From Tumebacillus avium (GTDB lineage Bacteria; Bacillota; Bacilli; Tumebacillales; Tumebacillaceae): a stretch of 64,000 nt of DNA. Position 1 is the first letter of the stretch; the number at the start of each line of letters is the position of its first letter. The notes beneath the pieces are model-generated. The model was not told where the DNA came from. It saw nothing but the letters and a program-made list of their open reading frames with translations, and searched no databases. The position numbers and the translations under genes are program-made. The DNA is taken from positions 280,501 through 344,500 of the forward strand of contig NZ_CP021434.1 of assembly GCF_002162355.1 (NCBI RefSeq), in the 5' to 3' direction. This document shows positions 24,744 to 33,532 of the stretch, in pieces.

Positions 24744-25811
24744 CTACCTCTTCCCGCTTGTGCAGCCTGTCTTGACCAGCAGCAAAGCCAGCCAGAGCGT
24801 CCAGCCGTCGAGCGGACGGCGCGGGTCGCAGCCGGTCAGCTCGTGGATGCGCTCCAAGCGGTAGAGCAACGTATTGCGATGGACAAAAAGCGCCCGGGCC
24901 GTCTCCGCGACCCCCTGCCCGTTTTCCGCAAACACCGCTGCCGTCTCCCGCAGTTCTGGCGTCAAGGCTTCCAGCACGTCTGGGGGCAGGATCTCCCGCA
25001 CAAACTTCTCCCGCACCGTCTGCGGAGCCCCGTAGAGCAGCCGGGCGATCCCGAGGCGGTCATAGTCATGCACCGCCCGTTTCCCTGGCAACAGCTTGCC
25101 CGCTTCCAGCGCGAACTCCGCCTCTTCCTTGGCACCGGCCAACTGATGCAGGCTCCGCGCGCCCGACACTCCGGCGCGGCTCAGCAAGAACAGTTCCGCA
25201 CCCAGCGTCTCAATCCAAGCAATGACGGTATCAAGCAGTGAGGATGCCTGCGCCAGTTGCCCTTGCTCCAGCTCATCATGCATCTGCACCTCTCTTGCAC
25301 GAACGTCCCGCACTTGCGCTGTTTGCTCATGCACATTCTGGACTGGCTCGAGCGGAAGCAGCACCCAAATACGCTGGCCGCCTTGCTGGCCCACCACCGC
25401 CTGCTCCGTCCCGATCAGCTCTTGGAGCAGAAGTACCGCCTCTTCTGCCAGCTCTGCCGCAGCGGCACGGGCGAACTCCAGCAGCACGATCCTCCCGGCA
25501 GCGTCGCGCGCCCAGCCGAGCTCTTGCAGCCAGGCGGCCAGCGCATCTCCGTCCGCCTCGCGCTCGCCGCACAGCCATTGTGCCGCCTGCCGCCGCGCAT
25601 CAACTCCGCCGGTCACCGCACCTGCATACAGCGCCAACAGCTCGGCCACCGCAAGGGGCAACGCCGCACGCTCCACACGCAGCTGCTGCTCTGCATTCAG
25701 CGGGATCAGCCACGAATCGTTGACATAACAAATCTCTTTTGCAACCTGTTCTCTCCGCTCCACACGGCCATACTCCTGCAGCGCAGCAGCCAGACGCTCC
25801 ATGCTGCTCAT
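24744..25811 (-). CDS. CdaR/PucR-type transcriptional regulator
   Basis: A 355-residue protein ending in the PucR C-terminal helix-turn-helix (ETARALFVHRNTLLYRLERIHELTG). A GGDEF-like/CdaR middle region lies at about 230-320. Such proteins activate catabolic or osmolyte genes in response to a metabolite. Its ATG at 25811 overlaps the MATE stop codon (ATGA) and follows AGGAGG, so it is co-translated with the exporter. The N-terminal extension seen in the longer frame is not used. The effector is unknown. Confidence 0.78.
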   Translation of the reverse strand: MSSMERLAAALQEYGRVERREQVAKEICYVNDSWLIPLNAEQQLRVERAALPLAVAELLALYAGAVTGGVDARRQAAQWLCGEREADGDALAAWLQELGWARDAAGRIVLLEFARAAAAELAEEAVLLLQELIGTEQAVVGQQGGQRIWVLLPLEPVQNVHEQTAQVRDVRAREVQMHDELEQGQLAQASSLLDTVIAWIETLGAELFLLSRAGVSGARSLHQLAGAKEEAEFALEAGKLLPGKRAVHDYDRLGIARLLYGAPQTVREKFVREILPPDVLEALTPELRETAAVFAENGQGVAETARALFVHRNTLLYRLERIHELTGCDPRRPLDGWTLWLALLLVKTGCTSGKR

Positions 25812-27181
25812 CCGGCCGCCCCCTCCTGCACTGGCGCTTGTACCGACTGGACCAGACTCATCTGCTGCCAGCGCTTCGTCCGCCAGCGCCAGAGCATCAG
25901 CAGCCCGCGCAGCCACTCATCGACGATAAACGCCGCCCAGACGCCGACCAGCCCATACCCGAGATAGATCCCGAGCAGATAAGCCAGCGGCACCGACACG
26001 CCCCACATCGACAGGATGCCGAGGTAGACCGGAAACTTCGCGTCTCCTGCCGCCCGCAGCGACGAGATGACAACGAGATTAAACACCCGCCCCGGCTCCA
26101 ACAGGATCGTCATCAGGATCAGCGTGCTGCCCAGCGCCACAATATCGGCGTCATCTGTAAACAGCCCCAGCATATTCTCCCGAAACAGCGACATCACACA
26201 GGCCATCCCAAGCGACACCATGATCCCGATCTTCAAGCTCTTCAAACACGTCCGATACGCCGTCTCCTGCTCCCGCGCCCCGACCAGATGCCCGATCAGG
26301 ATCTGCGTTCCCTGCGCGATCGCCATCGAAAACAGATAGATGAACATCATCAGATTTTGCGTATACACTTTCGTCGTTAACGCCCCGATGCCGATCATCG
26401 TGATCAAAAACGTGATCATCACCTGGGACGACATATACGACAGATGCTCGCCGGCCGACGGCACCCCGATCTTCAAAATGTTGACCAGCGCATACCGCGG
26501 AAACTTCAGCAACAGCTTAAACGGCAGCGCTCCGTCCATCCGCTTCACCAAGATCACAAACATCACGATCAGACCGCAGACCTGCGCGATCGCCGTCGAC
26601 ATCGACACCCCAAGCACGCCCAAGACGGGCAGCCCAAACGGGCCAAAGATAAATAAATAATTCCCGATCACATTCAACACGTTCATCCCAAGCGTCACAT
26701 ACATCGCATCTTTCGCAAACCCGTGGCTGCGCACCGTCGCCGAGATCGCCATCATCACCGCCTGCAGCACCGCCGCACCGCCGACGATCCGCAAAAAGGT
26801 CAAGGCATCGCTCATCAACTCATCGGGCAGCCCCATCCATTGCAAAAACGTGCGGCCAAACACGATCATCATCAAACTCAAAAACAGCCCAAACAGCAGG
26901 TTCGCGCCAAGCGCTACGACAGCCACTTCCGACGCTTTTCGCTTTTCGCCCGCGCCCAGATACTGTGATACGACAATTCCCGTACCCATGGCGACAAAAC
27001 CAAACATCACCAGCAGCACCGATACCAACTGGTTGGCGACGCCAACTGCTGCCACCGCGTCGTCGGAGTAGCGGGACAGCATCAGCGTATCGGCATTCCC
27101 CATCAGCATTCGCAAGCCCAATTCAATAAAAATCGGCCAGGTCAGCGCGAACAAGGTCAACTTTTTCTGCGTCTTAGTCAT
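25808..27181 (-). CDS. MATE-family multidrug/metabolite exporter
   Basis: A 457-residue protein with twelve predicted membrane helices in two halves and the MATE features LGLRMLMGNADTLMLSRYSDDAVAAVGVANQ near the N-terminus. MATE proteins export cationic drugs or metabolites using a sodium or proton gradient. The gene is the first of a two-gene unit with the CdaR-like regulator. No adjacent gene indicates the substrate. Confidence 0.88.
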   Translation of the reverse strand: MTKTQKKLTLFALTWPIFIELGLRMLMGNADTLMLSRYSDDAVAAVGVANQLVSVLLVMFGFVAMGTGIVVSQYLGAGEKRKASEVAVVALGANLLFGLFLSLMMIVFGRTFLQWMGLPDELMSDALTFLRIVGGAAVLQAVMMAISATVRSHGFAKDAMYVTLGMNVLNVIGNYLFIFGPFGLPVLGVLGVSMSTAIAQVCGLIVMFVILVKRMDGALPFKLLLKFPRYALVNILKIGVPSAGEHLSYMSSQVMITFLITMIGIGALTTKVYTQNLMMFIYLFSMAIAQGTQILIGHLVGAREQETAYRTCLKSLKIGIMVSLGMACVMSLFRENMLGLFTDDADIVALGSTLILMTILLEPGRVFNLVVISSLRAAGDAKFPVYLGILSMWGVSVPLAYLLGIYLGYGLVGVWAAFIVDEWLRGLLMLWRWRTKRWQQMSLVQSVQAPVQEGAAG

Positions 27182-27296
27182 CGTTCACCCTTCCCCTTCC
27201 GGTTCGACCCTCGTTCAAAGTACTCTAAGTATACCGACTTTTGGCGACAAAATCCCCCCATTTCCCAGGAAATACTCATTTCATGTCGAGGAATAA

Positions 27297-27327
27297 AGAA
27301 AGCACATCGACATGCGATGTGCTTTCT
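27297..27327 (-). terminator. Intrinsic terminator of the Sec ArsC-like gene
   Basis: Thirteen-base perfect arms (27315-27327 and 27297-27309), a five-base loop, and a short T run on the minus strand. Confidence 0.88.
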
Positions 27328-27342
27328 GCCAGGCCCCGCCGC

Positions 27343-27699
27343 TTAGGCCTGCGGAGCGCCAATCAGCTCATTGATTTTCTCTTCATCCAAACCAACCACA
27401 TAGCCTTGCTCCGTCTTCACGATTGGGCGCTTGATCAGCGTCGGCTCGGTGGCCATCACCGCCGCCAGCTCACTTTCCCCCATCGCTTTCAGCTCGTCCT
27501 TGCGCTCCTTGTAGACCGGAGAGTTGGCCCGCAGCAGGTCGTGCACCGTCAGCTCCATGGCGCCTGCCAGTTCCAAAATCTCGTCTGCGGTCAGCATTTG
27601 CTCGACCAGATTGCGCTCCGTTACTTCCACTCCCGAGAGAACCTCTCTCGCCCGTTTGTTTTTGCTTCAGGTCGGGTGGTACATCATGATTGCGTTCAT
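27343..27699 (-). CDS. Selenocysteine-containing ArsC/Spx-like thioredoxin-fold protein (in-frame UGA at codon 11)
   Basis: Reading through the TGA at 27669-27667 gives a 118-residue protein: MNAIMMYHPT-U-SKNKRAREVL, then ADEILELAG, then TLIKRPIV. These are the landmarks of the ArsC/Spx/YffB family, including the TLIKRPI block. The TGA stands at the catalytic cysteine of the Y-x-x-P-x-C pattern. The true ATG at 27699 follows GAGGTG by eight bases; an ORF caller truncates it to a GTG at 27630. A perfect 7-bp hairpin begins 17 bases after the UGA. It lies 45 bases after gerAB on the same strand and may share its transcript. The likely role is thiol/selenol redox or arsenate reduction, which is not established. 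A nonsense mutation is the alternative. Confidence 0.88.
27634..27650 (-). promoter_or_regulatory. Bacterial SECIS element of the ArsC-like gene
   Basis: CGAGAGA and TCTCTCG form seven perfect base pairs around a GGT loop whose first base is 24 bases after the UGA. That fits the published bSECIS rules (loop 16-37 bases away, G in the first two positions). Confidence 0.82.
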
Positions 27700-27744
27700 C
27701 TTGGCTCACCTCATCCAGCGTTATTTCCTCTTACAGCACAGGAA

Positions 27745-28890
27745 TTATGCCGACTGTTTCGCCGTTTCCGGCTGCTTCTCCTGCTCCGCTTTCTCACGCA
27801 GCTTCTTCAGCTTTTTCTTAAACAGGAACCCTGCGCCCCACAAGAGCAATGGCACAGCAAACCCAATCGGCAGCGCTACCATCGGCCAGTAATCATCCAG
27901 CAGCGTCATCGCCCGGTTGTGGTCAAGCACCACCCAATAGCCAAACGCACCGAGGATCAACGCGACCGGCAGGATCGTCGGCCGGTAATCTTTCAGCCCG
28001 AAAAGATGCGTGACAGAAAGCGACGCGCAAAACAGTGACACCATCGTCTGCACCAGCGCCGAGGTGGCGAAAAAGGCGATCATGATCATCTCATAGCGGT
28101 GGATGAACTGCCCGATCTCCGCCGAGCGCGCCAACTGCATGCAGGCGACGATGTAGCGCCCCGTCATCTCTGGGGACAGCACGCCCGCTTCGAGAATCGG
28201 CCACATCAGCACAAACAGCCCGGCGTACAGGATCGAGACCGGGCCTGACTTCCGCCAGATCTTCTTGTCCTTGACCAGTGGCAGGATAAACGCCGTCATC
28301 AGTGTCGCCATCGCCCAGTCGGTGTCGTTGTGCCGGGATGTTTTGACCGTGTTCACGAAACCGGTTTGGAAGACGGGCAACAGTTCCCGGATGTCAAACT
28401 CGTGGAGCGACCCGATCATCAGCATTACGTTCAGCGCAATGATCGAAAACACCCCGACCAGCGCCATCCGCGCCACGACCTCCAGCCCTTTGTAGATCGC
28501 GTACACCCCGACGGTCAGGCCGGCCAGCACAAACATGATGATCGGCATCTCCGGCAGAAAATAGTCCATCAGATGATAGACAAACGTGATCATCACCGAA
28601 CCGAAGGCGCCGAGGAAAAAGCAAAACAAGACGAGCGCGATCAGCTTCTCTGCCCATTTTCCAAACAGTGCACCGTATTGTTCCACCAGATTGCTGTCCG
28701 GGAGGCGCTGTGTTGTCACCACGGTGATATACATGATGAAAACCCCTTGCAACGTGGAGAACAAGGTCGCGATCCACATATCGCTTAACGACTCCCGCGC
28801 CATGATGCCTTGGGTCAGTCCAATCGCTTTGGCGTAGACCATGTTGATGACCAGAGCCATCAGCATGCCGTTGGTAATTCGAATTTTCAT
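27745..28890 (-). CDS. gerAB: Spore germination protein, permease subunit (GerAB type)
   Basis: A 381-residue APC-superfamily membrane protein with ten predicted helices (from TNGMLMALVINMVYA to LPIGFAVPLLLWGAGF) and a basic C-terminal tail. GerAB subunits sit in the inner spore membrane and take part in nutrient germinant sensing. The gene starts seven bases after gerAC. It is the last gerA-type gene of the operon, so the order is A-C-B, not the common A-B-C. Confidence 0.9.
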   Translation of the reverse strand: MKIRITNGMLMALVINMVYAKAIGLTQGIMARESLSDMWIATLFSTLQGVFIMYITVVTTQRLPDSNLVEQYGALFGKWAEKLIALVLFCFFLGAFGSVMITFVYHLMDYFLPEMPIIMFVLAGLTVGVYAIYKGLEVVARMALVGVFSIIALNVMLMIGSLHEFDIRELLPVFQTGFVNTVKTSRHNDTDWAMATLMTAFILPLVKDKKIWRKSGPVSILYAGLFVLMWPILEAGVLSPEMTGRYIVACMQLARSAEIGQFIHRYEMIMIAFFATSALVQTMVSLFCASLSVTHLFGLKDYRPTILPVALILGAFGYWVVLDHNRAMTLLDDYWPMVALPIGFAVPLLLWGAGFLFKKKLKKLREKAEQEKQPETAKQSA

Positions 28891-28897
28891 GATCGTC

Positions 28898-30088
28898 TCA
28901 CTTTCCTGGCCGCATGGGTTTGCTGAGCAGCACCGGGCTGCCGATATGCACGTCGACTTTCACGCTGACCTCTGCTTCCGGAAAGACTTGGTCCCAGTCT
29001 TTTTTGATCATCTGCCATTCGGAAGGATAGCGGTTTTGAAACACTTTCCCGAGCTCCAAAATGTCCACGCCGTACGTTTTTTGCGCCGCTTCGATGACGC
29101 TTTGCACTTCGTGGGTCAGCAGCTCCACCGTGTGCGGTTCGAGCTGCTGCATGATCTCGATCTGGCTTTGGTCAGGGGAGCAGCCCAGCTCGACGAGGTC
29201 GATCTCGGCGTGCAATTTGATCTGAAACGACACCTTGCTGTTTTGATAAAGCGGAGTGACCTGAAACGAATTGTTTTTGATCTCCAGCGACAACGGTTTG
29301 CCTCCGCCGCAGTCCAAGGCGATGACGCGGGACTGGACTTTGTGAATAAACCAGAGCAGCCCCCGGCTTTGCTCCAGATTCAGCCAGCCGACCATCTTGT
29401 CGCGCTTGAATACGGCCGTTCCGGCCATCTCAATCTGCGGGTTGGTGCCGAATTCCGAATTGCGATCGGCTGAGATCTGGCGGCTGCGCGCCTGAATTTT
29501 AGCCAGGACAGGATGCGTCGATTCGCTCAAAAAGGCGGCCGACAGCGTGCGCATGTCGGTGCGCGGCGCTTCGGAGACGATGTCGCTGTAGCGGAACACC
29601 TTGTCGATCGAGACGCCGGGAATGATCTCCAAGCCCGTTTTGGTGGCGACAACTTCCCACGCCTTTCCAGGCGTGACGACCACCCAGGTGCGCATGCGCA
29701 GTTCATGGTTGCGGGAGAAAAAGTCGATCACGTCGGTGATCCCGTCCCGCGCCACATCTTCGGAGATGATGATCACTTGGTTATGCGCCCAAAATATGCG
29801 GCGCGACGAGTAGCGGGCGAGGTTGCGGATCGCGGCAAAAATCGACTCGCCCTCTGCGCTGGCCGTCCAGATCGGCTCACCGGTGCCGGCGGCAGGCGAA
29901 CCGGTCTGGCCGCGCACGTCGCCTGGCCGGGCGATCTGCGTGGTGACTTTGATCAGCCCGTCTTTCGAGCCCTTGTCGATGCCAACTGCGGTCACCAGCG
30001 CCAACTGGTCGATCTCTCTGGCCCCAAAACAACCGGTCAGCAGCACCGAAAACAGCAGGAGGATCAGCACCAACCGCCTGCGCATCAT
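28898..30088 (-). CDS. gerAC: Spore germination lipoprotein (GerAC type)
   Basis: A 396-residue Ger(x)C-family lipoprotein with lipobox LLTGC near residues 15-19 after a short hydrophobic segment. It forms the germinant receptor with GerAA and GerAB. The ATG at 30088 overlaps the gerAA stop (ATGA) and follows GGAGG by eight bases; an ATG five codons upstream lies on that ribosome site. Confidence 0.92.
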   Translation of the reverse strand: MMRRRLVLILLLFSVLLTGCFGAREIDQLALVTAVGIDKGSKDGLIKVTTQIARPGDVRGQTGSPAAGTGEPIWTASAEGESIFAAIRNLARYSSRRIFWAHNQVIIISEDVARDGITDVIDFFSRNHELRMRTWVVVTPGKAWEVVATKTGLEIIPGVSIDKVFRYSDIVSEAPRTDMRTLSAAFLSESTHPVLAKIQARSRQISADRNSEFGTNPQIEMAGTAVFKRDKMVGWLNLEQSRGLLWFIHKVQSRVIALDCGGGKPLSLEIKNNSFQVTPLYQNSKVSFQIKLHAEIDLVELGCSPDQSQIEIMQQLEPHTVELLTHEVQSVIEAAQKTYGVDILELGKVFQNRYPSEWQMIKKDWDQVFPEAEVSVKVDVHIGSPVLLSKPMRPGK

Positions 30089-31962
30089 GGGCGTTTCCTC
30101 CATGGCCGGTCTTTCTTGCGCTTCCCGCTCTGCGCGTTTCCTTTTCCAGCGTCCGCTCCAGCCCGGTCAAACGCCCCGTGGCCAAAGGCGCGCAGTTTGA
30201 CCTGCCCGCGCTTCTGCGCCCGCTGTCCCTCAGGTTTCGCGCTGAACTCCTCCTGCCTGGCCCCCTGCTGCTTAGTATCCTGCTGCTTAGTATCCTGCTG
30301 CTTAGTATCCTGCTTCTTCGCAGACTTCTTTTTCTCAAGCTTCTTCCGACGTTCCGACTGCTCGGCATCGGTGACCGAATAGGTGCCGCCGTCGCGCTTC
30401 GGCTTGTCCTCCGGATCTGGGGGCTTGGGCATCTGGCCCGGCGCCATGCGCTGCAAGTCGCCTTGCGCGAGCTGCGGGCGCTTGTTCATGCGCCACCAGG
30501 GCACGCGGATGATGATGTCCTTTTGATCTTCGGGGCGAAACGGTGTCGCCGGCGACATATAAGGCTCGCCAAACGAGCGCAGCGACAACGAGTGCACCAC
30601 GATCATCGCCAACGTGCCGGCAAAGCCGAGCAGCCCCATCGTACCCGCCGCGATCAACAGCGGGAAACGCAGCAGCCGCACGGAAAACGAAGCGGCGTAG
30701 TTGGGGATGGCAAACGAGGAGATCCCCGTCGTCGCCACGACGATGACCATCGCCGGCGAGACCAGACCGGCCTGCACCGCCGCTTGCCCGATGACCAGAG
30801 CGCCAACGATCGACACCGCCTGGCCGACCGGGCGCGGCATGCGCAGCCCTGCTTCCCGCATCAGTTCAAACGCGCCTTCCATCAGGAAAGCCTCGACCAG
30901 CGCCGGAAACGGCACCGACTCCCGGCCGGCCGCGATGCTGAGCGCCAGCGCGGTCGGAATCATCTCATGATGAAACGACACCAGCATCACATACAAAGAA
31001 GGCAGAGTCAGCGAAATAAAGATCGCCGAAAAGCGCACGAGCCGGAAAAACGATCCGACCCAATAGCGTGAATAATAGTCATCGCTGGCCTGCAAAAACT
31101 GCCAAAAATAAACGGGCACAATCACCGCAAACGGCGAGTTGTCCACAAAGATCGCAATCCGCCCTTCAAACAGCGCCGCCGCCACCTTGTCGGGGCGCTC
31201 GGTGCTCTGCGTGGTGGAAAAAGGCGACAGCGGCGCATCTTCCACAAATTCCTCGATCACGCCGCTGTCGAGGATCGCGTCGATCGAGATCCTCGACAGC
31301 CGGGCTTTGACTTCCTCGACCAGCCCTTCTTTGACCGTGCCTTTGATATAGGCGATATTGACATCCGTTCGTGATTTTGTGCCGATCTTCATGCCTTCGA
31401 CCCGCAGCTGCGGGTCGCGAATCCGCCGCCGCAGCAAGGCCGTATTGGTGCGGATGTTTTCTGTAAACCCGTCGCGCGGCCCGCGCACGACCGGCTCGGT
31501 CTGCGGTTCATCAACGCTGCGCGACTCCCAGCCCCGGGTCGCGAGGAGCAGCGCCCGGTCACCGCCTTCCAAAAAGACCAGCGTATCGCCGGACAACACA
31601 CCTTCGATGCCAAGCTCATACGTATCGAGCAAAGCGATCGACGTGTCGATGATCAAACCGGTCATCAATTCCTGCATCATCTGGCTGCCCGACAGCATCT
31701 CATCCGCATCGTGATAGAAGGTGCGTGCCTGAAGCAAAGGCCGAATCACCGTCTCATCAAGCAGTTTGGCATCGACCAGCCCGTCCGTATAGTAACAAAG
31801 CGCTTTCACATTCCGCTTGTGATGAATCACCAGCTCACGGGCGATCAGGTCAACACTGCTTTCCAGCACCTTCCCCATCACCGTTTTGTTTCGCTCAAGG
31901 CTGCTTGAGACGTTTTGTTTAAGCAGTTCTGACGTGTCATCCACAAGCTTCACCTGCCTCAC
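30085..31962 (-). CDS. gerAA: Spore germination protein (GerAA type) with a lysine/glutamine-rich tail
   Basis: A 625-residue GerAA-family protein: a soluble N-terminal part (to about 300), about five membrane helices with the RESVPFPALVEAFLMEGAFE block, then a long hydrophilic C-terminal tail. The tail has three QDTKQ repeats. It is the receptor subunit that starts germination. Start codon is uncertain: GTG codons at 31962, 31953 and 31944 are close together with weak sites; the first is listed. It heads the gerAA-gerAC-gerAB operon. Confidence 0.9.
   Translation of the reverse strand: MRQVKLVDDTSELLKQNVSSSLERNKTVMGKVLESSVDLIARELVIHHKRNVKALCYYTDGLVDAKLLDETVIRPLLQARTFYHDADEMLSGSQMMQELMTGLIIDTSIALLDTYELGIEGVLSGDTLVFLEGGDRALLLATRGWESRSVDEPQTEPVVRGPRDGFTENIRTNTALLRRRIRDPQLRVEGMKIGTKSRTDVNIAYIKGTVKEGLVEEVKARLSRISIDAILDSGVIEEFVEDAPLSPFSTTQSTERPDKVAAALFEGRIAIFVDNSPFAVIVPVYFWQFLQASDDYYSRYWVGSFFRLVRFSAIFISLTLPSLYVMLVSFHHEMIPTALALSIAAGRESVPFPALVEAFLMEGAFELMREAGLRMPRPVGQAVSIVGALVIGQAAVQAGLVSPAMVIVVATTGISSFAIPNYAASFSVRLLRFPLLIAAGTMGLLGFAGTLAMIVVHSLSLRSFGEPYMSPATPFRPEDQKDIIIRVPWWRMNKRPQLAQGDLQRMAPGQMPKPPDPEDKPKRDGGTYSVTDAEQSERRKKLEKKKSAKKQDTKQQDTKQQDTKQQGARQEEFSAKPEGQRAQKRGQVKLRAFGHGAFDRAGADAGKGNAQSGKRKKDRPWRKRP
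30266..30310 (-). repeat. Three 15-bp tandem repeats in gerAA
   Basis: Unit TGCTGCTTAGTATCC on the plus strand, three identical copies at 30266, 30281 and 30296, encoding the QDTKQ repeats of the tail. Fifteen bases keeps the frame. Confidence 0.85.
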
Positions 31963-32056
31963 CTACCTTTGTTTCCATTCCGGACAAGGTTTAAAACGAA
32001 AACCTTTCAGGAAAAATGGAAACGGAGCCTGATTCAAACTCTGGAGGTGTGTGCAG

Positions 32057-32236
32057 TTGAACTTTTATCATTGGTGGATTTACGAAAACATCTTCAACAC
32101 AACCTGGTTCGTCTGGACGTTTGTCATCTTCATTCTGGCCTTCAACATTTTCTCCCCCGTCATCATCTGGCTGACGTTCTCCGGCCGCAAGCTGAAATTG
32201 CAGAAAAAGCTGCTGAGTAAAATGAAGGACGTATAA
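32057..32236 (+). CDS. Small single-pass membrane protein
   Basis: A 59-residue protein: NFYHWWIYENIF, then a long hydrophobic segment (about 15-42) and a basic C-terminus (KLKLQKKLLSKMKDV). The start is probably the TTG at 32057, nine bases after GGAGG; a GTG six bases upstream is too close. It is divergent from gerAA. Possibly linked with the 29-codon ORF that follows. Function unknown. Confidence 0.6.
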   Translation: MNFYHWWIYENIFNTTWFVWTFVIFILAFNIFSPVIIWLTFSGRKLKLQKKLLSKMKDV

Positions 32237-32297
32237 TCTAGCAGTCCTCCGAATAGACTGGGAGTATCACAGAGTCACTGAGGAGCGTGCCCGATCT

Positions 32298-32387
32298 ATG
32301 AAAAAGCAAACTGCAGTCATCCTGCAATTTATCCAAGGCCAGATCGACGAAACGGCCTTGCGCCAGGCGCTGAAAAGACATAAATAA
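32298..32387 (+). CDS. 29-residue small protein
   Basis: MKKQTAVILQFIQGQIDETA and nine more residues, rich in Lys and Gln, amphipathic. GAGGAG lies 13 bases before the ATG. It is 61 bases after the 59-residue gene and directly followed by a terminator, so a transcript does end here. No family recognised. Confidence 0.5.
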   Translation: MKKQTAVILQFIQGQIDETALRQALKRHK

Positions 32388-32421
32388 AAAGCACATCGGG
32401 CCCAAGGCTCGATGTGCTTTT
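32387..32421 (+). terminator. Bidirectional terminator before the dioxygenase gene
   Basis: AAAAGCACATCG pairs with CGATGTGCTTTT (32387-32398 and 32410-32421). It serves the small-ORF transcript and the minus-strand dioxygenase gene. Confidence 0.88.
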
Positions 32422-32441
32422 CTTCTATATACTACTTCAAA

Positions 32442-33386
32442 CTACTTCTTGATCAGGCCGATTTCGACCAGACGCTCGTACAGGAAATCGCCTGCGGTGA
32501 TCGCCGGCCATCTTTCCGGGTTGTCCGGGGTGATGGTGGACGGGATCGTTTCCAGCAGGTACCCGCTGTACGGATGCACGAAGAACGGCATCGAGAAGCG
32601 GGATGTGTTTTCGCCTTTCGGGTTGACGACGCGGTGGGTGGTCGCCGGGATCACCTTGTTGGTGATGCGCTGCAGCATGTCGCCTGCATCAACAACGATC
32701 TGGCCTTTCAAGGCTTCGACCGGGTACCACTCGCCTTCGTTGGTCAGGAGTTCCAGACCGGACGTGGTCGCTTCGCAAAGCAAGGTGATCAGGTTGATAT
32801 CTTCATGTTCCGCAGCGCGAACCGCATCTTGCGGCATGCCTTCTTCCAGCGGCGGGTAGTGGATCAGACGCAGGACCGAGTTGCCGTTGTTGATCATGTC
32901 GGAGAAGAAGTTTTGACGCAGATCGAAATGTTGCGCCAGAGCTTCCAGCATGTTGCGCGCCACGCGCTCCAGCTCGCGGTACAGCGAGAGGGTCAGCGGC
33001 TTCAGTTCCGGCACTTCATCCGCCCAGACGTTTACCGGGTAGTCCAACGTCATCGGATGGCCGTGCGGCAATTCCTGGCCGACATGGTAGAACTCTTTCA
33101 GGTCGCCCACTTTGCGCTGTTTCGCGTGTTCTTTCATAAAGCCGGTGTAACCGCGCTGGCCGCCCGATTCACCCGCGTACCTTTGCTTGATTTCCGGGGA
33201 CAGGGAGAACAGCTTTTCGATCGCTGCATACGTGTCGGCGATCAGCTTCGGGTTGATGCCGTGGCCCTCCAGGGTTATGAAACCGATGTCTTTCAGCCCG
33301 TGGCCAAATTCGTCGGCGAACTTGCTGCGTTCCTGTTGGGAACCGTGAGTATAGGACTTCAGGTCAAGCGTGCGAACTAAGCTCAT
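32442..33386 (-). CDS. Isopenicillin-N-synthase-family 2-oxoglutarate/Fe(II) oxygenase
   Basis: A 314-residue DIOX_N/2OG-FeII enzyme. The iron ligands are in AAEHEDINLITLL (His-x-Asp) and ATTHRVVNP (His), and the 2-oxoglutarate Arg-x-Ser is in TSRFSMPFF. It oxidises a small molecule in the cytoplasm; the substrate is unknown. No biosynthetic genes are adjacent. A consensus cre site lies 40 bases upstream, so CcpA-mediated catabolite control is likely. Confidence 0.88.
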   Translation of the reverse strand: MSLVRTLDLKSYTHGSQQERSKFADEFGHGLKDIGFITLEGHGINPKLIADTYAAIEKLFSLSPEIKQRYAGESGGQRGYTGFMKEHAKQRKVGDLKEFYHVGQELPHGHPMTLDYPVNVWADEVPELKPLTLSLYRELERVARNMLEALAQHFDLRQNFFSDMINNGNSVLRLIHYPPLEEGMPQDAVRAAEHEDINLITLLCEATTSGLELLTNEGEWYPVEALKGQIVVDAGDMLQRITNKVIPATTHRVVNPKGENTSRFSMPFFVHPYSGYLLETIPSTITPDNPERWPAITAGDFLYERLVEIGLIKK

Positions 33387-33426
33387 GACAGCCTCCTTGT
33401 AAATAGGTCCGTTCGGAATTAGTATG

Positions 33427-33440
33427 TGTAATCGTTTTCA
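33427..33440 (-). promoter_or_regulatory. Catabolite-response element (cre)
   Basis: TGAAAACGATTACA on the minus strand matches TGWAANCGNTNWCA at every position. It lies in the promoter region of the dioxygenase gene, where CcpA binding would repress. Confidence 0.75.
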
Positions 33441-33532
33441 TTAAATACTGTATCATGACCGCAACGAACAGGCAACGAATATTTGTAGGATGTCAGACCT
33501 CTGTCCTCTGCGAAATAAAATCTCGAATCTTG

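Noticed and set aside
27343..27630. A 95-residue protein starting at the GTG at 27630
   Set aside because: It would miss the first strand and catalytic residue of the ArsC fold. The ATG at 27699 has a good ribosome site.
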